The position numbers and the translations under genes were made by a program. The notes under the pieces are model-generated. The model was not told the origin of the DNA. It ran no database searches and was given only the letters and a program-made list of their open reading frames with translations. Positions 23,099 through 34,526 of a stretch of 64,000 nucleotides of DNA are shown in pieces. The stretch spans positions 34,675,402 through 34,739,401 of the forward strand of contig CM057230.1 in NCBI GenBank assembly GCA_029891385.1, in the 5' to 3' direction. The DNA comes from Erythroxylum novogranatense (lineage: Eukaryota; Streptophyta; Magnoliopsida; Malpighiales; Erythroxylaceae). Within the stretch, counting starts at the first letter, position 1; each line of letters opens with the position of its first letter.

Positions 23099-25030
23099 TT
23101 GTGTTGTATAAACAAATGAAATGATAACTAGGTCGGAGTTCCTTTGTGAATTGAGCTGTGTAGCATGCTGACTGTGTGCAATTTCGAACCAGTGTAGAAT
23201 TAGGGTTTTCGAAATTTTCTTGCATAGACCTGCTCATAAGATGTTTCTGAATGTGTCTATAAAAGGAAAAAATTTATCGATGTCGTTTGATATGTTTTTG
23301 CTATTTAATTCCCTCAAGTTTCGGATGCTGTCTTGTTGAACGTTTCTGAAACAGGTATGCTTGTAAATTCGAGAATAAATTCTAGAAAAAAAAAATTCGG
23401 ATTGGTTTTCACCGAAATGTCCCTAAGATGTTTGTGAATGTCTCTGTAGATGGAAAAATGTTTTCAAGGTGATTTACTATTTATTTCCGAATTTCTTGTA
23501 TGCTGCTGGGAATGTCTGTGTTGAAAAACACAGATTCTGGTTCAGCTAGATTGCTGAGGTTCAATGAGTTTTTGTGGGAAATAAATCCTGGAAAAATTCA
23601 TGGAGCATGTTAGAAACATTTTTTAACCTCTGTAATTTTCTCAGCATTTATTGAAATTGTTTCAATGATCATTTTTAGCAAAAGGCAGAGCTTGGCAGTT
23701 TTGAGAAACATGCTGGGGCTGTTTTGTTTGAAATGATTGCTTGTGTTATTTTCGGTTCCAATGCCTTGAATCATTTTTATAGTGATTAAAAATGTGTTAT
23801 ATTGATGTGGCATGCATCCCAAAATGAGATTCTTGAAATTGGGTTTCCAATAATTTTCGGATGGTGAATAGGTCACTTTAGCGTCTTATTAGCTTATTCC
23901 ATTATCTTGCTTATTTTGGCCGTCGCAATTTATGTGACTAGTGCCGGAGTAATCTTGATAATGTCTAGACTATCTAGAGCTATTTAGTATGATTATTTGG
24001 TGTCCTTGAATTATGTGGAAATCTAGTGATTAATGGTGGATTAATCGGTTTCAAGGTTTTCATATATAGTTTGACTATATGGCATGCATGTTTCAATGAA
24101 AATGTTTCATTAGCACATTAATATAAAGGATAATATACTTGGTATATGGTATTGTGAATTGGAAATGCCTGGATTGAGAATTAGCCGACTAGATAGCAAA
24201 TTTCCTTGTGTAAGGCGACTTGTACAGGTTGATAAGTCGACTTACACGTAAGAGTCGTATAAGTCCACTTGTACCTTCGGTATAAGGCGATTTGTACATA
24301 CTACAACAAGATAAGTCGACTCAGATCGAATAAGTCGACTTGTATCGAGTCGAGGTGGGATGATGGATGATTTTGGTATGAATTCAATATGATTGATATA
24401 ATGCCCTAAATCAGTCCATATAGTCAAGGTGACTATGATCCTATAGCTTGATGAGATCGTAAAGATGAGACCTAAAATCCTCACTTAAAATATGAAAACT
24501 AACGCCTTCCATTAATATGGTAAAACCGAGTTCTTATAGGTTGGGTTGTTGAGCTAACCTCAAGCTCACTCTATACTGAATATGTTCAAACCATGAAAAT
24601 GTGATTTTCGGATTAATGGGTCGGTTTTCCTAGAAGCGTTGATTTGTTGAGCTAACTTCAAGCGTCAACGCGACAGAGGCGACATTGGGTAGTGTACATC
24701 GATGTACACGCATCGTTGTTGATAACCCAATGTATGTGCATACATCAACTGCTGATAGCATCGAGCGATAGTTGCATTCGTGATGCAATTGGTATGACCG
24801 ATACCTACCGATTGACCTAAGGTGGCTTGTTGGGCTAACCCCAAGGTCATTCTTAGCAATGTTGGATATCGCACCCACCAGTCATTGTGCCATTTTGTTT
24901 CGTGGATTCATGATGAGGGTTATGGATTCTATTGAAACTAGTGGGAGCCATATGTATGTCATTTAAGTCCTTATGATCATACATTTAATTCTATTCTAAC
25001 TTTCTTTCTCTCTATGTTTAGGTTGGTCAA
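23099..25030 (+). other. Untranslated leader of element D
   Basis: About 1.9 kb without coding evidence, matching B's leader in reverse complement. It holds a decayed form of the AAGTCGACTT array (AAGTCGACTT at 24233-24242 and 24335-24344, other copies altered) and one copy of the 90-bp segment near 24780-24870. Confidence 0.8.
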
Positions 25031-25850
25031 GATGTCGACCGGTGTGAATCTTCGCTACTAATTGACTCAAACAAATTAATCTGGACCAAATTTTCTTGAT
25101 TGATTGCGAAATCGAGAATTGTTCTCGAGATCCGAGGATCTAGGATATATCCTTGATTTTCCGCCCGGATCCACTTGTGAAGGAGCTTCGATGATGATCG
25201 AAGGCATATCGTAAGCATCTAAAAGACGATGACATAGCCATTGCATTATGCTTGCATCGATGTCACCGAGCTGCGAAGTAAAGACGAGTCTATGGATGCT
25301 CACACGATAGTGTTTAATCTACGAGAGTTGTTTGATGAGCAAGCTCGGTCCGAGCAGTTCGAGACCTCAAGGTTGCTCTTTACAACGAAGATGACTCTGG
25401 TTCATCTGCGCAGGCAATATGCATCAAGATGAATGGCTATATTGAGAGGTTGGCTATCTTAGGTTTTGTGATGGATTGTGAGTTAAGTATAGACTTGATT
25501 CTTGTTGGCTTGTCGATAGTTATTCACGGTTTGTGTTGAACTATCGGATGAACCAAATATCCACCACAATTCTCGGTGATCAATCTGGCCAAGGCAGCAG
25601 TAACAAGTTGTCAAGCAAGATAGCAAGGCGTTCTATTGGTGGATTCTTCTTCCTCTGGTTCCAAGAAAAGAAATGAAGAAGAAGAAGGGTAAGAAACCCA
25701 AGGAAAATCCAAAAGGAAGCACAGCCAAAGGCAAGAAGAAGACCAAAGAGATCGCACTAAAAGGTACCGCTTCCATCATGTAAGACTGGTCATTGAGGCG
25801 AATCGCAAAGTCTATCCGAAGAAATGAAGCGAAGAAGGCATCGATGCCTC
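25031..25850 (+). pseudogene. gag: Element D gag (copia type)
   Basis: The Met at 25031 opens MSTGVNLR, matching B's gag start, but stops occur within 15 codons. Recognisable parts in several frames are SGPNFLD, LRELFDEQARSEQFETS (about 25320-25370), MNGYIERLAI with one frame change (25430), and the lysine-rich tail with KKKGKKPKENPKG (about 25680). The zinc knuckle cannot be read in one frame. Non-functional. Confidence 0.85.
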
Positions 25851-25879
25851 GACTTCTTCGTATGTTTGTCATCGAGGTT

Positions 25880-27190
25880 AATCTGTTTCGATCATAACAT
25901 ATGGGTATTAGATACGGTTGTGGCTCACATATGCAATGATATCGCAGGGCCTCGGGGACGATGGCGACTCATAAAGGGAGAAATGGACTGCGTGTTGGTA
26001 ATGGAGCAAGAGTTTGCTGATTAGCCGTAGGGACTTATGTTTTGACACTCCCAGTGGGCTTGTACTTAACTTGGATGATTGTTATTTTGTACCCGTGTTA
26101 ACAAAGAACATATTATACATTTCTTGTTTAAATAGATTTGGTTTCCATTTGTCTTTTGGTAACAATGGTTGTTCTATTAGCTCAAATGGAATGCTTTATG
26201 GTATCGGTACATTATGCAACGATATTTACATATTAGATATGTCACATCCGGTTATGAATGTCAATGATGCAAAAGACATAAAAGAGATAATTTAAAATCA
26301 ACTTACTTATGGCATTGTCGCTTTGCCATATAAATGAGAGACGCATCGCTAAGCTCCATAAGAATGGAAGTTTAGGGTCATTCGATTATGAATCTTATGA
26401 CACATTTGAATCTTGTTTATTAGGAAAGATGACTAAGTTACCTTTTAAGGGAAAGGGTGAACGAGCGATCGGATTATTAGATCTAATACATTCAGATGTA
26501 TGTGGTCCGATGTCCATCCATGCGTAAATGGTTGTTGTTACTTCATTACCTTTATCGATGATTATTCTCGATATGGGTATCAGTATCTAATGAGATACAA
26601 ATCAAGCGCTTGAAAAGTTCAAACAATTGAAATGAAGTAAAAAACAACTTGGGAAAAGTACCAAAACATTACGATCCGATCGTGGTGGTGAATACTTAGA
26701 CCAAGAGTTTTGGATTATCTCGTAGATAATGGGATTTTATCTCGATGGACTCCTCCTACACACCACAAAGATAATGGTGTGGCAGAAAGGAGAAATCGAA
26801 CCTTGTTGGACATGGTACGATCTATGATGGGTTTTGCACAGCTACCAAAATCCTTTTGGGGTATGCACTTGAGGCATTTGTTTACTTGTTAAAGCGAGTT
26901 CCATCAAAGAGCGATTGATGTTACTCCATACGAGATGTGGACTAACAAGAAACCTTATCTTTCTTATTTAAAAGTATGGGGTTGTCACCTTATGTGAAGC
27001 GGACAAAGTCGATAAGTCAAGCAAAATCGACAAGTGTTTGTTAAATAGGATATCCTAAAGAAACAAGAGGATATCAATTCTACCTTCTCACGAGGAACAA
27101 AAGGTGCTTGTTTCAACGCATGTTGTCTTTTTAGAAAGAGTTTCTTTTAAAAGAGGACGGATGGGAGCAAAGTTGAACTTCAAGAAGTTC
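25880..27190 (+). pseudogene. pol: Element D pol: protease remnant, GAG-pre-integrase and integrase
   Basis: WVLDT at about 25900 is the protease active site; one base is missing right after it, so the expected Gly and the rest of the motif fall in another frame (GCGSHICND is readable after the shift). 26014-26295 holds LDDCYFVPVLTKNI and 26309-26527 holds INERRIAKLHKNGSLGSF, CLLGKMTKLPFKGKGE and LIHSDVCGP (first catalytic Asp). The integrase core follows, with RSDRGGEYLDQ (about 26670) and HHKDNGVAERRNRTLLDM (26710-26892), the region of the catalytic Glu. Frames change at least six times. Confidence 0.88.
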
Positions 27191-27239
27191 AAGATGCTCG
27201 GACGAGACGCAGATCAATCGCTCGAACTCAAAGCTGTAA

Positions 27240-28905
27240 CTCATCAGATGAGGTAACGAGCTCAACCTTCTACTTCACACGAAATTGTGAGGTCAAGTAG
27301 GATACGCTCTGCTTCGAGATATATGGATTTCGTAAGTGAGCAGAATGACGTATTGCTCATAGAGGATGATGAGCCTACCACCTATGAAGAGGTTACGAAG
27401 AGTTCGAGTTTGAAAATGGCTTCGTGCCATGAAATCAAATGGATTCCATGTATGAAAACCGGTATGGACTTTGGTCGATGCACTGAAGGGATAAAATCTA
27501 TAGGGTGCAAATGGGTTTTCAAGAAGAAAACCGACATGGATGGTAATGTGATTACCTATAAAGCGAGGCTTGTGGTTAAAGGCTTTCGTCAAAGACAAGG
27601 AGTTGACTATGACGAGACCTTCATCGAGAGTAATGCTTAAATCCATTAGGATACTCCTAGCCATTGCCGCCATTATGATTATGAGATATGGTAATAGATG
27701 TGAAGACGACTTTCCGAATGGAAATCTGGTGAGGATGTGTACATGACACAACCCGAGGGCTTCATTTCACGATGGCAAAAGGTATGCAAGCTTCGTAAAT
27801 CCATTTATGGATTGAAACAAGCATCCAGGAGTTGGAATATCCGTTTTGATGAGACAATCAAAGAGTTTGGTTTCTCACAAAATCCAGATGAACACTGTGT
27901 GTATAAGAAGGTTAATGGAACTGCGATCGTATTCCTTATGTTATATGTAGATGACATATTGTTACTAGGAAACGATGTCTCTATGCCGCGATCAGAAAAT
28001 TTGGTTGTCCAAACAATTTGCCATGAAAGACCTGGAGAAGCAACTTATATCCTTGGGATAAAGATTTATAGAGATAGATCAAAGAGGTTGCTTGATCTTT
28101 CACATCAACGATACATAGACAAGGTGCTAAAGAGGTTTAGCATGGAGCAATCCAAGAGAGGGTTTCTTCCCATTGCTCATGGGATAACACTCGAAGTCTA
28201 TGTGTCCTCGGACACGGGGCGAGAGGATGCGTATGAATATGATCCGTATCGTCTGCGATAGGATCTATTATATACGTAATGTTATATACGAGACCGATGT
28301 ATCATCCGCTCTAAGTGTTACGAGCGATACCAATCGGATCTGGTGAAGATCTTTGGGTGGTGTCAAGAATATCCTAAAGTACTTGCGAAGAACTAAGGAT
28401 GTTTTCTTGATATATGGAGATGGAAATCTCAGTGAGCGGGCATACAGATGCCGTTTTAATCGATAAGGGCGACTCGAGTCCCAATCAGTTACGCCACATC
28501 GAATGGAGGAGCGATCGGTTGGAAGAATTCAAACAGAGACGATCACGATTCAACGATCGAGGCGCACTACATTGCCCCATCGACGCAAAGAAAAGAAGCC
28601 ATTTGGATCAAGAAGTTCATTCTTGAACTTGGTGTGGTTCCTAAGCGTGATGGACCCATACGGTTGTATTGTGACAACAATGGAGCTATTATGCAACAAA
28701 GGAACCAAGGTCTCATCGGTGATCCAAACACGTACTACCGATACCATTTGATTAGGAGATCATTGCTCGAGGTGATGTCCCGATAGAGAGAATTCCACAT
28801 AGAGTAATATTGTCGATCCGTTGACAAAGCCATTGTCACGGAAGAATTTTGATTCTCATGTACTCGCTTATGGTATTAGATACCAAGGCGATTGGCTTTA
28901 GGTCA
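27240..28905 (+). pseudogene. pol: Element D pol: reverse transcriptase and RNase H
   Basis: 27287-27640 has the RT entry region (GCKWVFKKKTDMDGN, YKARLVVKGF, RQGVDYDET). 27737-28261 is a 174-codon open stretch with SIYGLKQASRSWN and YVDDILLLGND, the catalytic Asp pair. RNase H follows in broken frames: YCDNNGAI (about 28665, the motif that B has lost), then ADPLTKP-like codons and the shared C-terminus LAYGIRYQGDWL ending at about 28900. The PPT ggtcaagtgggagat follows directly. Confidence 0.9.
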
Positions 28906-28915
28906 AGTGGGAGAT

Positions 28916-30704
28916 TGTTAGAAGTAGTGCCTAAAGGCAATCCCCTTTAGCGCATTTTGTTCATAGTCATGCATGACTTTATGAATACATAAAGCAAGGC
29001 ATATTTCATTTATTTGATGTTCATTTTATTATGAATTGATTGTGATCTTTAATCAAATTTATGAAGTCCATGATATATGACATAGCATGAAGGAAATTAT
29101 GATGCGATCATACTATCGAGATTCCTATCATGTGCAATTATGTCAAGATCTAAATTATCCCTAGTCATAGGATTAATGAGGCTGGACATCGTTAATCCGG
29201 ATAGACTAGACATGTCAAACTCCTTGATTGGATCAGCGGTGGATCTCGTAAAAGCGTAAATATTGAGATATTTAGATTTGACATGTGGATGCTTACTAGT
29301 GGTAGTAAGTACATTGGATGACCTGCCATGAGATCATCACATGGATGTCCTATACAAATGTCGGTGATAATCTCATCATAGCAATGGTGCAAGTATCCTT
29401 AGACTTGAGGTACTCGAGGATATCTTGAGTCTTGATTCTATACTTTGACTCCATTCCTTGTTGCCTTCGGAGGTCGCTCATGGGTGGTGATTGGAGTGCG
29501 ACTTGAGGTATTGAAGGTAATTGAGTAGCCAATATAGGATTCACCACTCGTGATAGCAGAAGAGATACCCGTAGCCTCTTATCGGGATCATTACTTGGAA
29601 GTCTCTCGCGCCGAGCACACATGTGTCATGAAGAGGGTCTTCATGGACATATCAAGTAATGAGTCCTAGGGCGAGCGATTACACTTGGACTAGATTTGAT
29701 CGATCGGTCTAGTAAGAGTTGACACATTGCCCATACTCAAACCAAGTGGGGTATAGCATGGTGAAAGGACGAATTGCATAAAGAATTGTCTATAGAAGGG
29801 TTCGTGATATGGTTTCATTAGTCAAACCAATTACTTTCCGGTCGATTCGGGGTCATGATGTGTTGCTAGATACCGCTCATGACTTGCTCAGATTAAGTGT
29901 TAATCTAAGTGGCCAACATAACCGGGAACCTAATGGATCACACGCATAAGAGTGGCTCGGAAATCTGTAAAATAGTTTTGGATAGTGATCCAATCTCTGG
30001 AGAGTAATAGGATTAAATGGATCCCGATGAGATTGGGATATGTCGATGTGATCGCGACATCGACATTCTTTGAAAAGGGTCTCCGTGATTTTTACCTACG
30101 GGGCCTAAGAGTGATAGAGACCGACCCAGTGTGTTGGACCACTTCGGCATTTATATATATATATAAGCATATACATGGGAGGTAAGAAGAAGCTTTAGAA
30201 ACTTCTTTGATTTTGCTTAGTCATTAGTTACATTTAATGACTAAATGACAAAATAGAAAAGGTGAAGAGGCATGATCGTGGATGATGAGTTAAGAGGTTT
30301 AAAAGACAAGTTTTAAACCTAATTCACAGAGTTTGATCGGGGGTTTTTGTGAAAGACAAAAAGTGTTAAAGGAAAAGAAAAGTTCTCCTCCTTTGCTCAC
30401 CATCGATCATCTTCTCTTATTCACCAAGCTTCTTCTCTTCAATCATCGTTGATTCAAGCTCTCCAAGGCTAAGGTAAGATCTAGCAGTCTTTTTCTTAGT
30501 CTAGCTATTCCCGAGTCAAAGGATTTGTCCCGGTTAGGTTTTCCGACCTCTGCGTGGATACCGTTAGAGACGGTCTCCTTTGGTCGTTATGGTTTGATTG
30601 TTTGTACATACACTTGGATCCTGGCTTTCGGGAACTTCCCGGAACAAAAAAGTTTTGTTTTCCGCACTGTGTCCATGTGATGGACACCCCGGGATTTTCC
30701 TACA
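28916..30704 (+). repeat. 3' LTR of element D
   Basis: 1789 bp, TGTTAGAAGTAGTGCC to GGGATTTTCCTACA. Its TA microsatellite is only about 20 bp (30151-30170). It differs from D's 5' LTR by many one- to three-base indels as well as substitutions. Confidence 0.95.
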
Positions 30705-30709
30705 GGTAG

Positions 30710-31500
30710 CACTAGTGCTCCTATGCCAGACAGGAGTGCTAGGAGCTTCCCAGCTCAGTTTGAGGAGAGAAGCAGTGGTGCCAGTCGGCCGAGGCCGATG
30801 AGGACTTCTACTGTTTCTGACCAAGCTTCTACGGTGGGCGGCAGTAGGAGGGGAGATGGGGACAGGTCATCAGTTCCTAAGTGTGAGCACTGTGGTCAGT
30901 TTCATGGTGGAGAGTGTTACCGATTGACGGGTGCATGCTTATTTGTGGGGAGAAAGGACACGAGGCTAGAAGTGTCCTCGATCGTCCAGAGAGAGGGATC
31001 TCGGATCTGAGCTCTAGAGGACAGAGACCGTGGGTCGAGGACTACGACAGAGGTGGGCGATTACGATCTCGCCAAGAGGGTGAGTCTTCCGGGAAGACCG
31101 AGAGGCGAGCACCGGCCGAGGTGTTTGCTATGCAGGAGGATGCAGAGGGCGCGCCGGATGTTATTCTTGGTATGGCTCAATTGTTTTCTGATGATGTGCT
31201 TGTGTTGATTGATCCAGGTTCTACTCACTCGTTTGTGTCGTCGAGTAGACCTATGTGTGATAGGACTGTGAGTCCGTTGGATACTCCGCTGTTGGTGAGT
31301 ACTCCGATCGGTCAAGATATCGTGGTTAGTCCGGTGTTCGAGATTGTGAGATTTGTATTGGTGGAGCACTTCTAGTGGTAGATTTGATGCCACTGAAGAT
31401 GGGAGGCTTGGATGTGATTTTGGGTATGGATACCTAGGAAAGGTACAATGCCCGATTGGATTGTAGGTAGAAGACAGTTGAGTTTGAATTAGATGATGGC
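30710..31500 (+). pseudogene. gag: Element C gag C-terminal part and protease
   Basis: Gag resumes after element D with SAPMPDRSARSFPAQFEERS and a serine/arginine-rich linker, then the zinc-binding CEHCGQFHGGEC (about 30881). A second knuckle (ICGEKGHEARS, 30930-30970) is readable after a frame change. The aspartic protease follows at 31110-31375: VFAMQEDAE, then VLIDPGSTHSFVS, the Tekay-type active site with catalytic Asp at about 31211. The frame stops at 31375, and VILGMD is readable further on near 31417. Confidence 0.88.
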
Positions 31501-31619
31501 AGCAGAGTAATGTTTTCGGGGATAGAAAGGCAAGTCCGCTTTCATTTGTTTGGCTTTGATTGCAGAGAAGATGTTGAGGTCGGGATGTGAGGCGTTTTGA
31601 CTTGTGATGGATTCCAGAG

Positions 31620-32575
31620 CGAAGATGAGGGAAGTTAGAGGATATTCCGAGAGTCGAGGATTTCTCGGATGTCTTTCCCGAGGAATTGCTCGACTACCGC
31701 CACTCGGGAGATCGAAGTTTTCGATCGAGCTTTTGTCGAGTTGACCCGATTTCGATTCCGCCTTATAGGATGGCTCCGTGAATTGAAAGTGTTGAAGGAG
31801 CGATTAGAGGAGTTGTTAGAGAAGGATATATTCGCTAGAGTTCCTCGCCTTAGGGAGCTCGGTTCTTTTGTGAAGAAGAATGATGGATCTTTGAGGATGT
31901 GTGGACTACGTGAAGTTGAATCGATTACGGTGAAAATCGGTATCCGCTTCCTCGCATTGATGACTTGTTTGATCAATTGCAAGGGGCGAGTCTTCTAAGA
32001 TAGACTTGAGATCGGGTTATCATCAGTTGAGGATTAAGGAGTCGGATGTGCCGAAGTCTGCTTTCAGGACTCGTTATGGGCACTTTGAGTTTTTGGTGAT
32101 GCCTTTCGGATTGACAAATGCTCCGGCAGCTTTTATGGATTTGATGAATCGGGTGTTCAAACCATTCTTGGACCAATTTATCGTTGTCTTCATTGATGAT
32201 ATTTTGGTGTATTCCAAGAGTGATCGGGAGCATGAGGAGCATTTAAGGATTTTTTTGGAGACTTTGAGGAGTAATGAGTTGTATGCCAAATTCGAGAAAT
32301 GCGAATTTTGGCTGAGAGAAGTTTCCTTTCTTGGGCATGTGATCTCCGAGCAGGGAGTGCATGTGGATCCGAAGAAGATAGAGGTTATAGTGAATTGGGA
32401 GGCACCGAAGAATGTAGCAGAAGTGAGGAGTTTTCTGGGTTTGGAAGGCTACTACAGACAGTTTGTGGAGGGATTTTCGATGATATCCGCTCCAATGACG
32501 AAGTTGTTGAGAAAGAATCGAAGTTTGTGCAGGTGGCGATGTCATAGAGCTTCGAGGAGCTTAAGCGCAGATTGA
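31620..32575 (+). pseudogene. pol: Element C pol: reverse transcriptase
   Basis: RT of a chromovirus. 31669-31998 carries the N-terminal part with ISIPPYRMA in a second frame, LLEKD and VKKNDGSLRMC. 32006-32575 is a 189-codon open stretch with [46 protein letters not shown] (catalytic Asp pair, about 32194), FLGHVIS and [13 protein letters not shown]. The first catalytic Asp (IDLRSGYHQ) is cut off by a frameshift at about 31995. RT is the best preserved part besides the chromodomain. Confidence 0.92.
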
Positions 32576-33060
32576 CGAGTGCTCGATTCGGTTTTGCTTC
32601 TTCGGAGATGAGGGCTATTCGGTGTCTGATGATGCTTCGAGGAAGGGTCTTGGGTGTGTTTGATGCGGGGAGATCGGGTAATTGCATATGCTTCGAGGAA
32701 GTTGAAGCCTTATGAGCTGAATTATCCGCCGACGATTGGAGTTAGCAGGTGATATTTGCCTTCAAGATTTGGAGGCATTATTTGTATGGAGTTGGACTTC
32801 GGATCTTTCTCGATCATAAGAGTCTCAAGTATTTATGAGTCGAAGGAATTGAATTTGAGGCGCGGAGGTGATTGGAGCTACTAAAGGATTATGATTTCTT
32901 GATTGAGTATCATCAAGGCAAGGCCAATGTTGTGGCGGATGCCTTGAGCGTGAAGTCGTCGATTGCTCATGTTCGATCGGTTTATCTTCCTTTATTGGAA
33001 GAGATGGCTAAGCTTAGGATAAGCTTGACGCAGAAGAGCCGGATTGTCTTCCGCTAATTT
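32576..33060 (+). pseudogene. pol: Element C pol: RNase H
   Basis: Codons for the Ty3/gypsy RNase H are spread over several frames: SDASRKGLG-like at about 32630, VIAYASRKLKPYE-like near 32690, [13 protein letters not shown] near 32815, and 32872-33057 with LLKDYDFLIEYHQGKANVVADALS, the usual end of the domain and start of the linker to integrase. Non-functional because of at least four shifts. Confidence 0.85.
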
Positions 33061-34028
33061 TCGAGTTAGACCGATCTTTGAAGGAAAAGGTTAGGATTTG
33101 CGAGCTCGGGATGCGAACTCGAGCAAGCTTCGGGATGAGATTGAGAATGGTAAGATTTACGATATAGAGGTGAGGACGATGGGTGATGACAGTTGGGAGT
33201 AGGTTGTGTATCCGGATGCGGGAGATCAAGGATGAGATTATGGATGAGGCACACAACGCGCCTTTATGCCATGCATCCAGTAGCACCGGGATGTATCGGA
33301 TTTGAGAGAGCACTTTGGTGGAAAGGTATGAAGAGGGATATAGCGAGTTCGTCAAGAAGTGTCTAGTGTGTCGCAAGTCAAGGTGAACACCGTGAACCTT
33401 CGGCAATTGAGACCGCTGCCTATTCCGGAGTGGAAGTGGCGGCGAGTGACGATGGACTTTGATGGGTTTGCCCGGGACCGAGGGAGGCATGATGCCATTT
33501 GGGTGATTGTGGATAGGTTGACCAAGTCAGCCCACTTTTGGCGATTCGACAGGTGATTCTTTGCATGTGTTAGCAAAGAAGTATATTGATGAGATAGTGA
33601 GACCGCATGGGATTAGGATTCGATCGTGTCCGACAGGGATCCTCGGTTTACTTCGAGATTTTGGGGCAGCTTGCAGGATGCTTTGGGTACCAAATTGCAT
33701 TTTAGTACTGCGTTTCACCCTCAGACGGATGGTCAATCTGAGAGGACCATTCGGACTCTTAAGGGATGCTTCGAGCTTGTGTGATGGATTTTCGAGGAGC
33801 ATGGGATGAGCATTTGCCGTTGGTCGAATTTGCTTATAACAATTCGTACCATTCGAGCATTCAGATGGCTCCGTATGAGGCATTGTATGGGCGGAAGTGT
33901 AGGACTCCGATTTGTTGGGATAAAAAAGGAGAGAGACAATTGGAAGGACCGTAATTGATTAGACTGACGGTCGATAAAGTCAATTTAGTTAGCAGAGGTT
34001 TAAGGCGAAGAGGATAGGATGAAGAGTT
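33061..34028 (+). pseudogene. pol: Element C pol: integrase core
   Basis: Fragments of the HHCC zinc-binding region (MDEAHNAPLCHASSS near 33240; EFVKKCLVCRKS near 33345) and of the catalytic core (ITRPLPIPEWKW-like, WRRVTMDFDGF at about 33440, WVIVDRLTKSAHF at 33500, then the fragments DSLHVLAKKYIDEIVRPHG at 33551-33610, [19 protein letters not shown] near 33715 and [20 protein letters not shown] at 33820). Nearly every 50-100 bp needs a frame change. Confidence 0.87.
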
Positions 34029-34514
34029 ATGTTGATGCTCAGAAAGGAGATGGAGTATGAGGTCGGTGAGAAGGTGTTCCTTAAGACATCTCCTTGGAAG
34101 GGAGTATTGAGATTCGACAAGAAAGGGAAGTTGAGTCCGAGGTATGTGGGTCCTTATGAGATCCTTGAGAGGATTGGACCACTCGCCTACAGATTGGCAT
34201 TACCTCCGGAGTTATCGCAGATTCACGATGTTTTCCATGTGTCCATGTTAAGAAGATATAGATCGGATCCATCGCATGTTATTCAGACTAGTGAGGTTCA
34301 GTTGAGGGATGATTTGAGCTATGAGGAGCTTCCAGTGCAAATCTTAGATACTAAGGACAAGGTCCTCAGGAACAAGACGGTTCAGTTGGTCAAGGTCCTA
34401 TGGAGGAATCATTCGGTAGAGGAAGCTACTTGGGAGCCATTGGAGGCTATGCGGGAGAAGTATCCGCATCTCTTCGATAATTCAGGTAAATTTCGAGGAC
34501 GAAATTTCTTTTAA
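34029..34514 (+). pseudogene. pol: Element C pol C-terminus: GPY motif and chromodomain
   Basis: An intact 161-codon stretch, the longest unbroken tail in this element. It has GEKVFLKTSPWKGVLRF, SPRYVGPYEIL (the GPY/F motif of integrase, codons about 36-46), HDVFHVSMLRRY, and then a chromodomain with VKVLWRNHSVEEATWEP, ending FRGRNFF and stop at 34514. Chromodomains bind modified histone tails and are known to steer chromovirus insertion to heterochromatin. It has no start of its own; it is the end of pol. Confidence 0.93.
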
Positions 34515-34526
34515 GAGGGGGAGAAA
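34509..34526 (+). promoter_or_regulatory. Polypurine tract of element C
   Basis: ttttaagagggggagaaa ends directly at the 3' LTR start TGTTAGACC; it would prime plus-strand DNA synthesis. Confidence 0.93.

Larger units (their letters stand above)
21274..30704 (+). mobile_element. Element D: Ty1/copia retrotransposon, innermost level, same family as B
   Basis: Plus-strand copia element of 9.4 kb. LTRs are 21274-23083 and 28916-30704, the PBS is near 23085, and the PPT ends at 28915. LTR ends, leader motifs, gag, integrase, RT and RNase H all match element B, which lies in the opposite direction around it. Its reading frames are more broken than B's although nesting makes it the latest insertion. 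Confidence 0.95.
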
